Notes: a model not told the origin generated them from the sequence alone. Numbered from the stretch's first letter, positions 45,043 through 55,114 are shown. The stretch: 64,000 nt of DNA from Aquiflexum gelatinilyticum (GCF_024741135.1 NZ_JANSUY010000013.1:1-64000), one strand, 5' to 3'. Made by a program: numbers and translations.

Positions 45043-47448
45043 ATGAGACTATTATTTACAATTATCTTACTTTCATTTACGCTTTCAGATTTATTTGCCC
45101 AAGGTGGGGAAGTCAGAGGCCGAGTTTTTAACCCAGTCAATAACGAAGGGATTCCCTTTGCAAATGTGGTTGTTTTGGGAACTGATTTCGGTACAGTGAC
45201 AGATGAAGAAGGAAATTATATCTTATCAGATTTACCTGCCGGATTATATAATATCAGGGCGAGTTTTATAGGATACAGAGCAAAGACATTTTTTGAAATT
45301 CAAGTGACTTTAGCCAGAGCGGTAAGGCTTGATTTTGACCTCAAAGAGGAAGCCTCTGAACTGACAGAGGTGACGGTAGATGCTGAATTTACCCGTTCGG
45401 ATGAGACTCCCATTTCAGTGAGAAGACTTAATACCAATGAAATCGAAAGGTATCCTGGCGGAAACAGGGATATCAGCAGGGTAATCCAGTCTCTCCCCGG
45501 AGTGGCAAGCACAGCAAGTTTTAGAAACGATATCATTATTCGTGGCGGAGCCCCAAACGAAAATAAGTTCTTTATCGATGAAATTGAGGTTCCGGTTATC
45601 AACCACTTTTCTACCCAGGGCTCTTCTGGAGGTCCTGTCGGAATCCTGAATGTCAACCTCATCAAGAATGTAGACGTCATCACCGGCGGATTTCCAGCAG
45701 ACAGAATGAACTCCCTCAGTTCTTTCTTTGAATTCCAACTGAAAGAAGGAAGAAAAGACAAAATGTTCACCCAACTTACATTGGGAGCGAGTGAGTTGAC
45801 CCTATCCAATGAAGGTCCTATTGGGGAAAAAACAACTTATATCCTTTCTGCAAGAAGATCCTATCTTCAATTTCTTTTCAGACAGCTCCAGCTTCCGTTC
45901 TTGCCTACTTTCAATGATTTTCAGTTGAAAACTACGACAAAACTCAATGCAAAAACTGAATTGACATTTATTGGAGTGGGAGCCATTGATGATTTTGCAT
46001 TGAATTTTGATGTTCCTGAAGATGAAACAGAAGAAGAAAGGGAAGAAAGGCTTTATACTTTGCAAAATCTCCCTGTATCCACCCAATGGAATTATGCCAC
46101 GGGTTTAAAACTGAAAAGATTTAGAGAAAACGGCTTTTGGACATTTATTTTGAGTCGAAACATGCTGAACAATCGGTCATTCAAATATGCACAAAATGAC
46201 GACAGTACTCCCGAAAATCTTTTGTTTGACTATACTTCTCAAGAAAGTGAAAATAAGTTCAGGGCAGAAAATTCTATTTTCAGCAATGGATTCAATCTTA
46301 AATATGGTGTGAATTATGAGTATGCCAGGTACTTCATCAGCGAATTTGACAGAAGTACTTTAGCGACTGAAGGAGAAGTGATCAATGTGGAAGCAAAAGC
46401 ATTTTTCAACAGCTACGGGGCATTTGTATCAGGAAGCAAGTATTTTAACAATGAACGCTTGCTAGTTACTGCCGGATTGAGAATGGATGGAAGCGACTTT
46501 GGCAAAACTGCTCAAAATCCCTTGAATCAATTGAGTCCAAGAGCGTCGGTTTCTTACCAAATCAAACCACAACTGTTTTGGACAGCCAATGTCGGGATTT
46601 ACTACCAAAAGCCACCTTATACAGCTCTAGGATACAGAAACAGTGAGGGAGAACTCCTGAACCAGATAAACGACATCAAATTCATCAGGTCTACCCATTT
46701 CATCACCGGAATCGAAAGAGTAATCCCTGAGAAAAGCAGAAGATTCAGTGTTGAAGGATTTTATAAACTCTACGCCAACTATCCTTCCTCGATCAGAAAC
46801 GGTATATCTCTAGCAAATCTTGGGGCGGATTTCGGAGTAATTGGTAATGAACCTGTAACTTCTGATTCTGAAGGCCGCGCTTATGGTTTGGAGTTTTTGG
46901 CACAGCAGAGATTGTTTAACAATTTCTATGGGATAGCTGCTGTCACTTTAGTGAGGAGTGAATTTACAAATCCAAATACTGAAGGATTTGTTCCCTCCGC
47001 TTGGGACAACAGGGTCATAGTCAGCTTAACCGCCGGCAGAAGGTTCAAGAAAAACTGGGAAGTTGGGGCAAGATGGAGATATCTGGGTGGATTGCCTTTT
47101 ACTCCGGTAGATGTGGAAACTTCATCATTGAGAGAAGTATGGGACCTTACAGGTAGGGCTGTTTTGGATTTTAATCAAATCAATTCCCAGAGATTGTCAG
47201 CTTTCAATCAACTGGATTTCAGGATTGACAAGAGATATTTCTTTAATAAATGGAACTTGAACTGGTATTTCGATGTACAAAATGCTTTCAATTTCCAAGC
47301 CCAACAACCTCCCGTATTGATCCCGGTTAGAGAGTCAGACGGCAGTATCAAAATCGATCCTAACGATCCAAGCAGATACCAGATGAGGTTTATTGATAAT
47401 CCTGCAGGAACTATACTTCCAACAATTGGGATAATCGTGGAATTCTAA
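45043..47448 (+). CDS. TonB-dependent receptor with regulatory-like N-domain
   Basis: An 801-residue outer membrane receptor. It has a signal peptide (1-20, ending LFAQ), a carboxypeptidase-like regulatory domain (about 22-105), a plug domain (about 120-230; SVRRLNTNEIERYPGGNRDI and ASFRNDIIIRGGAPNENKFF as short blocks), and a beta-barrel ending in GIIVEF. There is no SusD partner, so it is a single-component receptor. Substrate unknown. It ends at a strong terminator. Confidence 0.9.
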   Translation: MRLLFTIILLSFTLSDLFAQGGEVRGRVFNPVNNEGIPFANVVVLGTDFGTVTDEEGNYILSDLPAGLYNIRASFIGYRAKTFFEIQVTLARAVRLDFDLKEEASELTEVTVDAEFTRSDETPISVRRLNTNEIERYPGGNRDISRVIQSLPGVASTASFRNDIIIRGGAPNENKFFIDEIEVPVINHFSTQGSSGGPVGILNVNLIKNVDVITGGFPADRMNSLSSFFEFQLKEGRKDKMFTQLTLGASELTLSNEGPIGEKTTYILSARRSYLQFLFRQLQLPFLPTFNDFQLKTTTKLNAKTELTFIGVGAIDDFALNFDVPEDETEEEREERLYTLQNLPVSTQWNYATGLKLKRFRENGFWTFILSRNMLNNRSFKYAQNDDSTPENLLFDYTSQESENKFRAENSIFSNGFNLKYGVNYEYARYFISEFDRSTLATEGEVINVEAKAFFNSYGAFVSGSKYFNNERLLVTAGLRMDGSDFGKTAQNPLNQLSPRASVSYQIKPQLFWTANVGIYYQKPPYTALGYRNSEGELLNQINDIKFIRSTHFITGIERVIPEKSRRFSVEGFYKLYANYPSSIRNGISLANLGADFGVIGNEPVTSDSEGRAYGLEFLAQQRLFNNFYGIAAVTLVRSEFTNPNTEGFVPSAWDNRVIVSLTAGRRFKKNWEVGARWRYLGGLPFTPVDVETSSLREVWDLTGRAVLDFNQINSQRLSAFNQLDFRIDKRYFFNKWNLNWYFDVQNAFNFQAQQPPVLIPVRESDGSIKIDPNDPSRYQMRFIDNPAGTILPTIGIIVEF

Positions 47449-47473
47449 AAAAATTAATTTTTGTCCATAAATG

Positions 47474-47508
47474 AAAAAACCGTCCCTAACTCAGAGGGAC
47501 GGTTTTTT
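47474..47508. terminator. Bidirectional terminator
   Basis: A long stem (AAAAAACCGTCCCT against AGGGACGGTTTTTT) with a 7-base loop. It can serve the receptor gene and the converging AraC-type gene. Confidence 0.88.
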
Positions 47509-47526
47509 TAGTCAAATTGATTGGGT

Positions 47527-48456
47527 TTACTGTACGTTTATTAATGATTCTCGTCTTCTCATTTTTCCTGCTGGCAAGCCATACATCATTTTAAATCTTC
47601 TACAGAAATAAGCAGTGTCTTTGTAGCCAACATCCTTACCGATATCCCGAATGCTCTTTTTGGAAGTTCTCAGCAATTCGACGGCAGCTTCCATTCTTTG
47701 GTATTCGATATAATCCTGTGGATTGATACCTGTCAACATCTTGAAATACTGACCCACATAATCTTCGGATACATTGGCAACCTTTGCCAATACTTTGTTA
47801 GAAAGGTCTCCACCGATATTCTTTTTGATATAATTGAACAAGTCGATAAGCCTTGGATCTTTAAAGTAGGTGCTATTTGTCGAAAGTTCTTCCACAAACA
47901 ACCTGTTTTTGAGAACATGGCGTACAATTTCAATTACCAATAGTTCAGTGTATAATTTGACCACCCTTTCTTTTCCGGGTGTATTTTGCTCCGATTCTTT
48001 GATGATATCTTCTACTATTGTAGCAATCCGATCATTGAACCTAATGACGAAGGGTGGAATACCCAAAGAGTGAAAGAAATTGACAACATCAAAAACCTTC
48101 GCTTCAAAATTCAGGATTGTAACACAATCCTCCTCTACGCTTTTGATTTCTTTGAAAGAGATTGTCTGAAGGTATTTCCTTTTGTTGTCAAGAAATCCCT
48201 CAATATTGGTTTCAGTTTTTTTCCCTTGCTGACCAAAGGAAATATTTGTCTTTCTTCCTGCAGGTATAAAAAGAATTTCACCTTCATTTACCAATTCCAT
48301 TTCTTCAGAAAACTTGAGCGATCCTTGATGAAGCAGTAAAATGGTATTTTCGGTATCACTGTAATCCAAAACTGTAATAGGCTTTTCAATTTTGAAATTG
48401 TTGCCCTTCAGAAACCTAACCCCGACAGATTCGATTACTTTATTGTAATATTCCAT
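47527..48456 (-). CDS. AraC family transcriptional regulator
   Basis: A 309-residue regulator. The C-terminal part (about 205-300) has the two helix-turn-helix motifs of the family (LSNKVLAKVANVSEDYVGQY and DIGKDVGYKDTAYFCRRFK), and the N-terminal part is a cupin-like sensing domain with GEILFIPAGRKT near 62-73. Ligand unknown. It lies alone between the TonB receptor and an acyl-CoA dehydrogenase gene. Confidence 0.88.
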   Translation of the reverse strand: MEYYNKVIESVGVRFLKGNNFKIEKPITVLDYSDTENTILLLHQGSLKFSEEMELVNEGEILFIPAGRKTNISFGQQGKKTETNIEGFLDNKRKYLQTISFKEIKSVEEDCVTILNFEAKVFDVVNFFHSLGIPPFVIRFNDRIATIVEDIIKESEQNTPGKERVVKLYTELLVIEIVRHVLKNRLFVEELSTNSTYFKDPRLIDLFNYIKKNIGGDLSNKVLAKVANVSEDYVGQYFKMLTGINPQDYIEYQRMEAAVELLRTSKKSIRDIGKDVGYKDTAYFCRRFKMMYGLPAGKMRRRESLINVQ

Positions 48457-48544
48457 GAAAACAGTTATTATAGGTTATGCCGTAAAACTATAACAATTTT
48501 CTAAAAGCAAGGTGATTATTCAATATTTTTTTGATAAAAAAAGA

Positions 48545-48579
48545 AAAAAGGTATAAAAAATAGATTTTATACCTTTTTT
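48545..48579 (-). terminator. Terminator of the acyl-CoA dehydrogenase gene
   Basis: An inverted repeat around GGTATAAAA and TTTTATACC with A and T tracts on both sides, located between the dehydrogenase stop and the AraC-type gene. Confidence 0.65.
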
Positions 48580-48595
48580 TCCAATTAAAATTTGA

Positions 48596-49735
48596 TTATC
48601 TTATTATACTTCTTGATATGACTATTTTTTGAATTTCGCTCGTTCCTTCATAAATCTGTGTAATTTTTGCGTCGCGCATCAATCTCTCCACATGATACTC
48701 TTTAACATATCCATATCCTCCATGTACTTGAACTGCTTCGATGGTAACATTCATCGCCACTTCTGAAGCATACAATTTTGCCATTGCACTGGCAAAAGAA
48801 TAATCCTTTCCTTCATCCTTCAACCAAGCTGCTTTGAGGACAAGAAGTCTAGCAGCTTCAATCTGCGTAGCCATATCTGCCAATTTAAATTGTATGGCCT
48901 GGTGCTGACTGATTGGTTTTCCAAATGCCTTTCTTTCTTTGGAATAAGCAAGGGCCAATTCATATGCCCCTGAGGCAATTCCCAAAGCCTGGGCTGCAAT
49001 TCCGATCCTACCTCCATTAAGCGTTTCCATGGCGAATGTAAAACCAAAGCCTTCATCTCCAATCCTGTTGGAAATGGGAACCTTAACATCAGAAAACATC
49101 AAGGAATGGGTGTCAGAGCCTCGAATGCCCAATTTATCTTCTTTTTTTCCAATTACAAATCCTTCTTGTCCTTTTTCTACAATAAATACAGAAATTCCTT
49201 TATGCCCTTTGGAAGCGTCAGTCTGTGCAATCACAAGATAAACAGAGGCGGAACTCCCGTTTGTAATCCAGTTTTTAGTTCCATTTAGGACGTAGTGGTC
49301 AGCTGCCAATTCAGCCGAAGTCTTTTGTGAAGTGGCATCAGACCCCGCCTCTGGTTCAGAAAGGCAAAAAGCCCCGATTATTTCCCCGGAAGCCAACCGT
49401 TTTAAATACTTTTCTTTTTGTTCCTCAGATCCATACTTTTCCAAACCCCAACATACCAGGGAATTGTTAACCGACATACAGACCGAGGCTGAGGCATCGA
49501 TCTTGGAAATTTCTTCCATCGCCAACACATACGAGATGGTGTCCATTCCTCCCCCGTTGTATTTGGGATCTACCATCATGCCCATAAATCCCAGTTCCCC
49601 CATTTTTTTCACCTGTTCTTTTGGAAACTTTCCTTCTGTGTCTCTGTCAATTACACCTGCCAAAAGTTCCGAATGAGCAAACTCCCTTGCTGCATCACGG
49701 ACTGCTACATGTTCTTCTGTGTATTCGAAATTCAT
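48596..49735 (-). CDS. Acyl-CoA dehydrogenase
   Basis: A 379-residue FAD enzyme of short/medium-chain type. Family signatures include FCLSEPEAGSDAT, KNWITNGSSASVYLV and the C-terminal IYEGTSEIQKIVI with the catalytic base Glu363. It takes the first oxidation step of fatty-acid (or branched-chain) beta-oxidation. No electron transfer flavoprotein gene is nearby. A terminator follows. Confidence 0.93.
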   Translation of the reverse strand: MNFEYTEEHVAVRDAAREFAHSELLAGVIDRDTEGKFPKEQVKKMGELGFMGMMVDPKYNGGGMDTISYVLAMEEISKIDASASVCMSVNNSLVCWGLEKYGSEEQKEKYLKRLASGEIIGAFCLSEPEAGSDATSQKTSAELAADHYVLNGTKNWITNGSSASVYLVIAQTDASKGHKGISVFIVEKGQEGFVIGKKEDKLGIRGSDTHSLMFSDVKVPISNRIGDEGFGFTFAMETLNGGRIGIAAQALGIASGAYELALAYSKERKAFGKPISQHQAIQFKLADMATQIEAARLLVLKAAWLKDEGKDYSFASAMAKLYASEVAMNVTIEAVQVHGGYGYVKEYHVERLMRDAKITQIYEGTSEIQKIVISRSIIR

Positions 49736-49785
49736 AAGAATATTTGGGTTAATTATTTCGCTTGGAATATATAAGAAAAAAAAAT

Positions 49786-49807
49786 AAGGGACAATTTCTT
49801 GCCCCTT
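49786..49807 (-). terminator. Terminator of the metallopeptidase gene
   Basis: AAGGGACA pairs with TGCCCCTT (one G-T) around a 6-base loop, with a run of T on the minus strand. Confidence 0.6.
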
Positions 49808-49839
49808 AAAGTAAACTCATTTAACCAATTTAAGTTTCC

Positions 49840-50526
49840 TTAATCTCTGTTGCCAAAGAAAATAAAGACATAATAGGCCAAAGTAGCCAATGCCGCAAGT
49901 GCGGCTACTACATAAGTCATAGCTGCCCATTTCAAAGCATCTTTAGACATTTCAAACTCGGAAGGAGTCACAATGTTTCTTTGTTTTACCCAAGCCAATG
50001 CCCTGTTGCTCGCATCAAATTCCACAGGAAGAGTAACCAAGGTGAAAAGAGTCATGACACCATAAGAACCTACGACAATGTATCCTATTATTTCATAAGG
50101 AAGCCCCATAAACGCTCCACCTAATAAGGAAGCAATCAGGACAATATTCAATATTTTCCCACTGATATTTTGAACAGGAACCATAGCTGAACGGAGGTTG
50201 AGCCAAGCGTAAGATCGTGCATGCTGCACAGCGTGACCACATTCGTGGGCGGACACAGCAGCCGCGGCGGCGTTTCTTCCATAGAACACATCCGGGCTGA
50301 GGTTGACAGTTTTGTTCATCGGATTATAGTGGTCAGTGAGCTGACCTTCCACAGACACCACCTTGACATCATGGATATTATTATCTGCCAACATCAATTC
50401 GGCAATTTCTTTTCCTGAAAGATTTGCCATCAAAGGAGTCTGTGAATACTTTTTGAATTTGCTTTTCAGCTTTGAGCTGACTACAAATCCAAGCACTGCG
50501 AAGACAACGACAATTAGAATAATCAT
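49840..50526 (-). CDS. Membrane zinc metallopeptidase (YugP-like)
   Basis: A 228-residue membrane protein with a zincin motif HECGH at 94-98 (SAHECGHAVQH) and about four hydrophobic spans, one at the N-terminus and three after the catalytic site. This is the layout of the YugP/Zn-dependent neutral protease-2 family. Substrates are not known. It stands after the flippase-like gene on the same strand but with a 32-base gap. Confidence 0.85.
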   Translation of the reverse strand: MIILIVVVFAVLGFVVSSKLKSKFKKYSQTPLMANLSGKEIAELMLADNNIHDVKVVSVEGQLTDHYNPMNKTVNLSPDVFYGRNAAAAAVSAHECGHAVQHARSYAWLNLRSAMVPVQNISGKILNIVLIASLLGGAFMGLPYEIIGYIVVGSYGVMTLFTLVTLPVEFDASNRALAWVKQRNIVTPSEFEMSKDALKWAAMTYVVAALAALATLAYYVFIFFGNRD

Positions 50527-50558
50527 AGTTTTTTATTTTTTGCTTTGTGTTTACGAAA

Positions 50559-51560
50559 TTAGAAAGTTTTGGATACTTTTTTGGAAGTTATTTTTAGGAT
50601 AAACCCTAGCGAAACAAGTCCCAAGATTAACACAGTCAAAACCTGACTGCTATGGACGATCACTGCGAATATTTTACCTTCTTCCTCACTTAGTCCATAT
50701 GCCATCAAAATAAAGGCCACCAATGCGTGAAAGGTCCCGATACCCCCCTGAACAGGTGCAACCATGCCAATACTTCCCATCACCATCACCATAAGCAGCG
50801 AGCTTAGTGACAAGTTGGCAGTAGAAGGAATGGCCCAAGCTACCAAAACCAAGGTAACATAATAAATCATCCAGATTGCAAATGAGCTTCCCCAAAACCC
50901 GGATTGGTTGCGGACTTGCCTGATGCTGATGATGCCTTTGACCAAATCGCGGGTAAAGTGCCTTAATTTTTTAAAAATATTACTTTCTCTGTATTTCAGA
51001 AAAGCAAAATAAAAGAATATGGCCATTACCAATAAGCCTCCGATTAGAAGAGGAAGGTATTGGGTTACTTTTTCTACCAAAGCTTCCACAGAAACAAGTT
51101 CCGAAAAAAGCTCAAGAAACAGGTTTCTTTCAATGACAAATGCCAGGAAGATGGTGAAAACGAGAAAAAGAAGGTCGACTGTTCTTTCGAGGATTACCGT
51201 CCCAAATAATTTGCCCATTTGTAAGCCATCGGTTTTTGCCAAAACCCCACAGCGGGCCAATTCCCCGGCTCTAGGCACAAGCAAATTGGTCAGATAACCG
51301 ACCATCAATGCCCAAAATGCCCTGATGGATGGCGTTTTATAAGGCTCTTCCGCATCGAGTAGTAAGGTCCATCGCCAAGCTCGAAGCCAAAATCCAATGA
51401 GAGAAACAAAAATAGAGCTCATCAACAAAAGGAAAGAAGTTTCTGAAACAGACTTCCTAAGACTTTCAAAGCTGATATCCTTATACAAAAACCAAAAAAT
51501 CCAGATAGCTACTATCATAGACAATGCCACCTGGACCCATTGCTTGAGGTTTAATTTCAC
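50559..51560 (-). CDS. LPG synthase TM-region family membrane protein
   Basis: A 333-residue protein with about eight hydrophobic spans, of the lysylphosphatidylglycerol synthase membrane-domain (UPF0104) family; motifs include LVPRAGELARCGVLAKT and GMVAPVQGGIGTFHALVAFI. The cytoplasmic aminoacyltransferase domain of MprF is absent, so lipid transfer or flipping is more likely than lysine transfer. It starts two bases downstream of the panD stop and is probably transcribed with panC-panD. Confidence 0.82.
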   Translation of the reverse strand: MKLNLKQWVQVALSMIVAIWIFWFLYKDISFESLRKSVSETSFLLLMSSIFVSLIGFWLRAWRWTLLLDAEEPYKTPSIRAFWALMVGYLTNLLVPRAGELARCGVLAKTDGLQMGKLFGTVILERTVDLLFLVFTIFLAFVIERNLFLELFSELVSVEALVEKVTQYLPLLIGGLLVMAIFFYFAFLKYRESNIFKKLRHFTRDLVKGIISIRQVRNQSGFWGSSFAIWMIYYVTLVLVAWAIPSTANLSLSSLLMVMVMGSIGMVAPVQGGIGTFHALVAFILMAYGLSEEEGKIFAVIVHSSQVLTVLILGLVSLGFILKITSKKVSKTF

Positions 51561-51562
51561 TT

Positions 51563-51910
51563 TTAAATCAGTTTATTGTGCTCATCAGGAAATACGATGA
51601 CCGGTTTGTGTTTTTTAGCTTCCTCAAAATCCATAGAAGCATAGGAAATAATGATGACGATATCGCCAACCTGCGCTTTTCTCGCAGCGGGACCATTGAG
51701 ACAAACCATGCCGCTTCCTCTTTCTCCTTTGATGATATAAGTTTCGAGTCTTTCGCCGTTGTTGATGTTGACGATAGCTACTTTTTCATTCTCTATCATA
51801 TTGGCAGCGTCCAAGATGTCTTCATCTATGGTAATGCTACCGACATAATGTAATTCTGCCTGGGTAATTTTTACCCTGTGGATTTTAGATTTTAAAACCT
51901 GAATGTGCAT
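51563..51910 (-). CDS. panD: Aspartate 1-decarboxylase
   Basis: A 115-residue proenzyme that makes beta-alanine from aspartate. The self-cleavage site Gly24-Ser25 is in YVGSITID, and cleavage gives the pyruvoyl group on Ser25. Lys9, Tyr22 and the NNGER motif (53-57) fit the family. It follows panC by 21 bases. Confidence 0.95.
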   Translation of the reverse strand: MHIQVLKSKIHRVKITQAELHYVGSITIDEDILDAANMIENEKVAIVNINNGERLETYIIKGERGSGMVCLNGPAARKAQVGDIVIIISYASMDFEEAKKHKPVIVFPDEHNKLI

Positions 51911-51931
51911 GTGGGAAAATTTTGCGCGAAT

Positions 51932-52780
51932 TTAATCAAATATGGAAATGTTGTCGATCAACCTGACGTCACCGAAGTAAGCCGCGGTACAGATTGACAC
52001 ATTTTTCTCTTCTCCGATACCCTCTAATACGTAAAAAGAATCAGAAGTTACCAATTCGAAATATTCCAATTTGGCTTTTGGCTCGGATTCAAACATCTGG
52101 TTGATCTTTTTCCGGATGCTTAACCAAGGTCTGCCATCTAAAAGTTCTGATTTTGCAAAAAATAATGCCTTTGAGATAATTCGGGCTGCCTGTCTCGAGT
52201 CCGAATCCAATCTGAGGTTGCGGGAAGACAATGCCACTCCATCTTTTTCTCTTACTGTGGCGACGACTTGGATTTCAACATCAAAAGAAAGGTCCTGAAC
52301 CAGTCTTTTTATGATAGCGACTTGCTGCAAATCCTTCTGACCGAAGTAGGCAGTATGAGGTTTAACAATATTTAACAGTTTGGAAACGACGATTCCAACG
52401 CCATTGAAATGACCAGGCCGGAAGGAACCTTCCAAAATTTTATCCAAATGTCCAAAATCTATGGAGAGCATAGGCTTTGAGGGATAAATCTCCATGGTTT
52501 CTGGCAGAAAAAGGTAATCTACCCCGGATTTATCCAACAGTTCCAAGTCTTTATCCAAAGTTTTTGGATATTTTTCAAAGTCCTCCTGGTTGTTGAATTG
52601 GGTGGGATTAATGAAAATGGACACTACTACAATGTCAGAATATTGTTTTGCGATTTTGACTAATTCCAAATGACCTTGGTGCAAAGCACCCATTGTAGGC
52701 ACCAAACCAATGGTTTTATTGTTATTTCGGAGAATTTGAAGGTTATTATTTACCTCTTCTTTGGTCCCAAGGATATACAC
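51932..52780 (-). CDS. panC: Pantothenate synthetase
   Basis: A 282-residue ATP-dependent ligase that joins pantoate and beta-alanine. The nucleotide-binding motif is PTMGALHQGH with His34 and His37; FGQKDLQQ and ALSSRN are family signatures. With panD it covers the last two steps of pantothenate synthesis. It is divergent from the starch synthase-like gene. Confidence 0.95.
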   Translation of the reverse strand: MYILGTKEEVNNNLQILRNNNKTIGLVPTMGALHQGHLELVKIAKQYSDIVVVSIFINPTQFNNQEDFEKYPKTLDKDLELLDKSGVDYLFLPETMEIYPSKPMLSIDFGHLDKILEGSFRPGHFNGVGIVVSKLLNIVKPHTAYFGQKDLQQVAIIKRLVQDLSFDVEIQVVATVREKDGVALSSRNLRLDSDSRQAARIISKALFFAKSELLDGRPWLSIRKKINQMFESEPKAKLEYFELVTSDSFYVLEGIGEEKNVSICTAAYFGDVRLIDNISIFD

Positions 52781-52862
52781 TATTGTTGTACTTTGCGAAT
52801 GTAAAATAGAGGCAAAACTATGTTATTCCTTAGAAATACAATGGATTTACCGCTTTTTTTTG

Positions 52863-52870
52863 TATATTTG
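52863..52870 (+). promoter_or_regulatory. Likely -7 element of the starch synthase-like gene
   Basis: TATATTTG matches TAnnTTTG and lies 35 bases before the ATG at 52906. No clear -33 TTTG is seen at the right distance. Confidence 0.4.
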
Positions 52871-52905
52871 TGCGTTTATTATCACTCATCTAAACACAAC
52901 AAGGT

Positions 52906-53715
52906 ATGTCCAAACTCCGTATTCTCTACGTTGCAAGTGAAATCAATCCGTTTTTACAGACTTCTGAGGTGGCAAATTTCGTCAGGGCACTGCCCCAGGC
53001 GATGCAGGAAATGGGGATGGAAATCCGTATTCTTGTGCCGAGATTTGGGCTCATCAATGAAAGAAAGAATAGATTGCATGAAGTAGTGAGGCTGTCAGGG
53101 ATCAACATTGCCGTAGGAGAAGAAGAGAAACCTTTGATCATCAAGGTTGCTTCCATTCCAAATGCCAAGCTTCAGGTTTACTTCATCGACAATGAAGACT
53201 ACTTCCAAAGAAAGAGTGTGTTTCATGATAAGCATGAAAAATTCTATGAAGACAATGACGAAAGGGCTATTTTCTTTTGCAAAGGTGTCATTGAAACAGT
53301 AAAAAAATTAGGCTGGGCTCCTGATGTGGTACATTGCAATGATTGGATGACAAGTCTGATCCCCATGTATCTCAAAACCACCTACAAAAACGAGCCTCTC
53401 TTTAAGGACACAAAATCGGTTTTTGCTATTTACAATACCGGATTTACCCATAAATTTGGCGACGATTTGTTTGAGAAAGTCAAAATGGTAGACATCGATG
53501 ATGCTATCTTGGCACCTCTAAAGTCAAAAGATTACGAAGGCTTCCTCAAAATTGGAATGGAATATGCCGACGTAGTCATCAAAAGTGAAGACATATCCGA
53601 AAACCTCAGCAAACTCATCGAGGAGTGCTCTAAAGAAAAACAGTGTGAGATTAACAACGAAGAAGAGAAACTTTTTGAAAGTTATTACAACATCTATAAT
53701 GACTTGGCCGGCTAA
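52906..53715 (+). CDS. Starch synthase N-domain protein (orphan GT5 half)
   Basis: A 269-residue protein similar to the N-terminal half of glycogen/starch synthases (GT5), with RILYVASEINPF at 4-15, and APDVVHCNDWMTSLIPMYLK at about 143-162. It stops before the C-terminal Rossmann domain. The ADP-glucose-binding KTGGL motif is replaced by QTSEV (18-22), so synthase activity is unlikely. Its 3' end overlaps the start of a DUF4270 lipoprotein gene by 17 bases. Similar short proteins occur in this phylum; the role is unknown. Confidence 0.8.
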   Translation: MSKLRILYVASEINPFLQTSEVANFVRALPQAMQEMGMEIRILVPRFGLINERKNRLHEVVRLSGINIAVGEEEKPLIIKVASIPNAKLQVYFIDNEDYFQRKSVFHDKHEKFYEDNDERAIFFCKGVIETVKKLGWAPDVVHCNDWMTSLIPMYLKTTYKNEPLFKDTKSVFAIYNTGFTHKFGDDLFEKVKMVDIDDAILAPLKSKDYEGFLKIGMEYADVVIKSEDISENLSKLIEECSKEKQCEINNEEEKLFESYYNIYNDLAG

Positions 53716-55042
53716 ACTGTCAGCGATATTATTCATTGTTCTTACCATTGCAACTTCCTGTGAGGATCCTTCCAATATAGGTTTGGAGCTGGATCCTGAA
53801 AACAACCAGATAGGGGTATTCTACCAAGAAATATCCCTATCTGCTTCTGTTGTACTTCAAGATTCCTTGAGTACCACCAATAGCGGTGTGTTGGTCTATG
53901 GAAATGAGGAAAGCGATTTTTTTGGTAAAACAGAAAGTATAGGATACACACGACTTTTTTTCAATAGAGATATTGCCAGACCTAAAGAAAATGCAATCCT
54001 TGATTCGGTCAGGTTTTTATTCAATATGCGGGAAGTACTTACCGCAGATACCATCAATCCCAAAACCATCAATGTCCATCTTCTTACTGAGCAGATTCGC
54101 GATGTGGACTATTATAATTTCAGTAGCGTAGCCTATGAGCCTACTCCTTCTTTTAGTGCTACATTTGATTTTACAGACAGACAGGATACAATAGTGTCTA
54201 CCAAAATCGACAACGCACTGACTCAGGAAATTTTTGATGAATTAAAAGATGGCAGGTATTTTCAGGACATTTTCTCTTTTCGTGAGTTTTTACCAGGCCT
54301 CGCCTTCAAAGCAGAGGAGGGTGAAAACGTTGGTTTTAGTACCGTGATAGGAAATAATACTGGTTTTATTTTCTATTTCAAAAATGAAGGGGACACAGTC
54401 TCAAGAGCCTATCCAATTGCAACAGGCATAAATTTCAATTTAGCCAGGCATTTCAGCCAAGTTATCAATGACCCTACAGGGACGCCAATTGAGGTCGTCA
54501 CCGAACCGACCACATCTTATGATTTGGGTCAGTATGCCGGCGGAAAATCGACATTTGGGATGTATATCAAATTGGACATGAGCCCATTGGATGAGTTTTT
54601 AGACACTTTGGAAAATGCCAATTTCAATCAGGTAACCTTGGAAATGGGTCCAGTAGTCAATTTTTCAGCTGATAGATTGCCTCCTCAGTTTCATATAATG
54701 TTTTTTACCAATGAAACCAATGAAGTTTTATTCCGAACAGATGGACTTCCTATGGCTGTACAGCCTGAAGGAAGAGTTCAGGTAGATCCGGTAACCTCAG
54801 AACCTATTTATTCTGACCAACCGGCTTTGTTAGCTTTTATTAACAACGAAAAATTTTATAGGCAATTCATCACTTCCCACGTGAATGCTTTGTATAGAAA
54901 GAAAATGCCAAGAAGAGACTTTCTTTTATATCCCGCTGTCTCCACGCAGGACAGAAATTTTATCCAATCTCTGAAAGATTATGTCATTGACCAGAATACG
55001 ATTAAAATGAAAATATTCTATTCAAGAAGCAGATCTTTGTAG
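53699..55042 (+). CDS. DUF4270 family lipoprotein
   Basis: A 447-residue lipoprotein of the DUF4270 family. ATG at 53699 gives a signal peptide with lipobox ATSC (Cys21), followed by EDPSNIGLELDPE; longer starts in the same frame lie inside the upstream gene and lack a signal. The body is beta-rich with no catalytic motif that I recognise. The 17-base overlap with the starch synthase-like gene shows they are translated together. Function unknown. Confidence 0.85.
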   Translation: MTWPAKLSAILFIVLTIATSCEDPSNIGLELDPENNQIGVFYQEISLSASVVLQDSLSTTNSGVLVYGNEESDFFGKTESIGYTRLFFNRDIARPKENAILDSVRFLFNMREVLTADTINPKTINVHLLTEQIRDVDYYNFSSVAYEPTPSFSATFDFTDRQDTIVSTKIDNALTQEIFDELKDGRYFQDIFSFREFLPGLAFKAEEGENVGFSTVIGNNTGFIFYFKNEGDTVSRAYPIATGINFNLARHFSQVINDPTGTPIEVVTEPTTSYDLGQYAGGKSTFGMYIKLDMSPLDEFLDTLENANFNQVTLEMGPVVNFSADRLPPQFHIMFFTNETNEVLFRTDGLPMAVQPEGRVQVDPVTSEPIYSDQPALLAFINNEKFYRQFITSHVNALYRKKMPRRDFLLYPAVSTQDRNFIQSLKDYVIDQNTIKMKIFYSRSRSL

Positions 55043-55114
55043 AATGACATATTTTAAAGAAGTGGAGATAAAAATTGTTTTATTTTAAAGAAGGGTATTT
55101 TTTAGACCATAATT

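Noticed and set aside
53585-53698. Longer start for the DUF4270 gene
   Set aside because: The extra 38 residues lie inside the upstream gene and destroy the lipoprotein signal; ATG at 53699 gives a clean lipobox.
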